Shown here: piece by piece, positions 32,552 through 33,674 of the stretch
Layout of the letters: every line of letters begins with the position of its first letter
Position numbering within the stretch: position 1 is the first letter of the stretch
Assembly: GCA_903894975.1 (NCBI GenBank)
Contig: CAITSE010000277.1
Location: 1-33,674 of the forward strand
Source: an uncultured Lentisphaerota bacterium
GTDB lineage: Bacteria > Verrucomicrobiota > Lentisphaeria > Oligosphaerales > CAITYL01
Reading direction: 5' to 3'
Length of the DNA stretch: 33,674 bases
Program-made: the position numbers and the translations under genes
The notes under the pieces: generated by a model
The model's input: the letters and a program-made list of their open reading frames with translations, nothing else
Database searches by the model: none
What the model was told of the DNA's origin: nothing

Positions 32552-33674
32552 GCCGGCAGATCCCGGAGCAGTTCGGCGATGAGATCGTCGGCCGTACGGG
32601 CGTCGGCCTCGGCGCGGTAATTGAGGATGACACGGTGGCGGAGCACGGGGCAAGCCATGCGGTGAATGTCCTCGACCGCAACGTTGAAGCGCCCTTCCAA
32701 CGCGGCATGCACCTTGCCGGCCAGGGCCAGGTACTGACAAGCGCGCGGCCCGGCGCCCCAGCGAACGTACTGTTTCATCAGTGGCGACGCCTCCGGCCCG
32801 GTCGGCCGGGTAGCGCGGACCAGACGGGCGATGAAGCGCGCTACGCTCTGCGGCACCGGAATCCGGCGGATAGCCGTCTGCAGTTCCAAAAAGTTGCGGG
32901 CATTCAGCACCTTGGTCGGCGTCTGCACCTCGTCCATGGTCGTGGAGAGCAGGATCTCCACTTCCTCATCCATGGTCGGGTAATCGACGTTCAGGCAGAA
33001 CATGAACCGGTCAAGCTGGGCTTCGGGCAGCGGATAGGTGCCTTCCTGCTCGATGGGGTTCTGAGTGGCCAGGACGAAGAACGGCTCCTGCAGGTCGTAG
33101 CGCTTGCCAGCCACGGTGACCTTCTTTTCCTGCATCGCCTCCAGCAGCGCGGCCTGAGTCTTGGGCGGGGTGCGGTTGATCTCGTCCGCCAGGATGAGCT
33201 GGCCGAACACGGGGCCGCGGACAAAGCGGAACTCGCGGCGGCCGGTGGCGGGATCATCGTCCAGGATTTCGCTGCCGGTGATGTCCGACGGCATCATGTC
33301 CGGCGTGAACTGGATGCGTTTGAACGTGCCATGGATCGACTTCGCCACCGCCTGCGCCAGCATGCTCTTGCCCACGCCCGGCACGTCCTCGATCAGGATA
33401 TGTCCGTCGGAGAAGAGGCAGAGGATCGTGTTCCTGACCACCTCGGGTTTTCCCTTGAAAACCTTCTTGACGTTGTCCTCGATCTTCCTGATGGTGATGC
33501 CCATGAAGGCGAACGAGTAGTACTCCTGGGTCTTGAAGCCGGGTTTCGCCGAGAGCTTGTCGGCGTCGGTTGGAACATCCATATTGTTGAACACGAACAT
33601 GTTGCCGCCAATCTGGACGACATCCATGTGCTTGAGTTCGTAGGTGCCGTCGATCGGCGAGTAATTCACGAATG
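32548..33674 (-). CDS. MoxR family AAA+ ATPase with an N-terminal FHA-like end (5' end outside the window)
   Basis: The MoxR core starts at about residue 60 of the visible part. Walker A is PGVGKSM (97-103), Walker B LILADE (158-163), then ATQNPIEQEGTYPLPEAQLD and RFMFCLN, and the C-terminal lid ends ELLRDLPA. Before the core, the frame runs open to the window edge and reads NYSPIDGTYELKHMDVVQIG and NMFVFNNM, which matches the last strands of an FHA phosphothreonine-binding domain (L-x-x-x-D-x-I-x-I-G-x-x-x-F-x-F). So this is probably an FHA-MoxR fusion whose first part is missing. A GTG at 33669 is the only visible start and need not be real. It is the first visible gene of the second operon. 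An FHA domain would let a Ser/Thr kinase control the module. Confidence 0.88.
   Translation of the reverse strand, partial: FVNYSPIDGTYELKHMDVVQIGGNMFVFNNMDVPTDADKLSAKPGFKTQEYYSFAFMGITIRKIEDNVKKVFKGKPEVVRNTILCLFSDGHILIEDVPGVGKSMLAQAVAKSIHGTFKRIQFTPDMMPSDITGSEILDDDPATGRREFRFVRGPVFGQLILADEINRTPPKTQAALLEAMQEKKVTVAGKRYDLQEPFFVLATQNPIEQEGTYPLPEAQLDRFMFCLNVDYPTMDEEVEILLSTTMDEVQTPTKVLNARNFLELQTAIRRIPVPQSVARFIARLVRATRPTGPEASPLMKQYVRWGAGPRACQYLALAGKVHAALEGRFNVAVEDIHRMACPVLRHRVILNYRAEADARTADDLIAELLRDLPA

Overview
The window is GC-rich and densely coded, with no rRNA, tRNA or CRISPR array that I could see. Gene content (paired MoxR/DUF58 modules, BatA-like VWA proteins, DUF4159, a PhoPQ-related hydrolase, a bacterial Ser/Thr kinase) and many short intergenic repeat families point to a bacterium of the PVC superphylum, probably the Verrucomicrobiota/Kiritimatiellota/Lentisphaerota side. 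That placement is inference from style of gene content, not from a marker gene.

Left part (1-6.3 kb, + strand): a cytoplasmic Ser/Thr protein kinase, the house-cleaning nucleotide pyrophosphatase RdgB, a family 31 glycoside hydrolase and a secreted PhoPQ-related (PqaA-type) alpha/beta hydrolase with an EF-hand-like loop. The gaps hold several repeat families.

6.3-13.1 kb (- strand): an overlapping operon, membrane protein with a poly-cysteine helix > MoxR AAA+ ATPase > DUF58 protein > transglutaminase-like membrane protein, followed by a coiled-coil/zinc-ribbon membrane protein. Divergent from it lies a chorismate synthase homologue that has lost several hallmark active-site residues and ends in a strong intrinsic terminator.

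14.9-23.6 kb: an accessory region. It holds an Xre/ImmA pair, a Lit-like peptidase U49 gene interrupted by one in-frame TAG, and a SNF2 helicase and a SWIM zinc-finger protein facing away from each other. Between the last two sit a truncated PIN-toxin remnant with its AbrB-type antitoxin, a lone PD-(D/E)XK-like nuclease and a MazEF-type toxin-antitoxin pair. This looks like a defence/stress island in which some systems have decayed.

23.6-33.7 kb (- strand): a second MoxR operon: MoxR (with what looks like the end of an FHA domain at its N terminus, cut by the window edge) > DUF58 > BatA-like VWA > large helical membrane protein > VWA/amidotransferase-like membrane protein > DUF4159 protein. 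Most junctions are 4-base stop/start overlaps. The two MoxR modules share only the MoxR-DUF58 core; one delivers a transglutaminase, the other VWA/MIDAS proteins.

Repeats recur throughout and intrude into genes: they seem to supply the Shine-Dalgarno of the PqaA-like gene, an N-terminal extension of the DUF4159 gene and the C-terminal tail of the GH31 enzyme.
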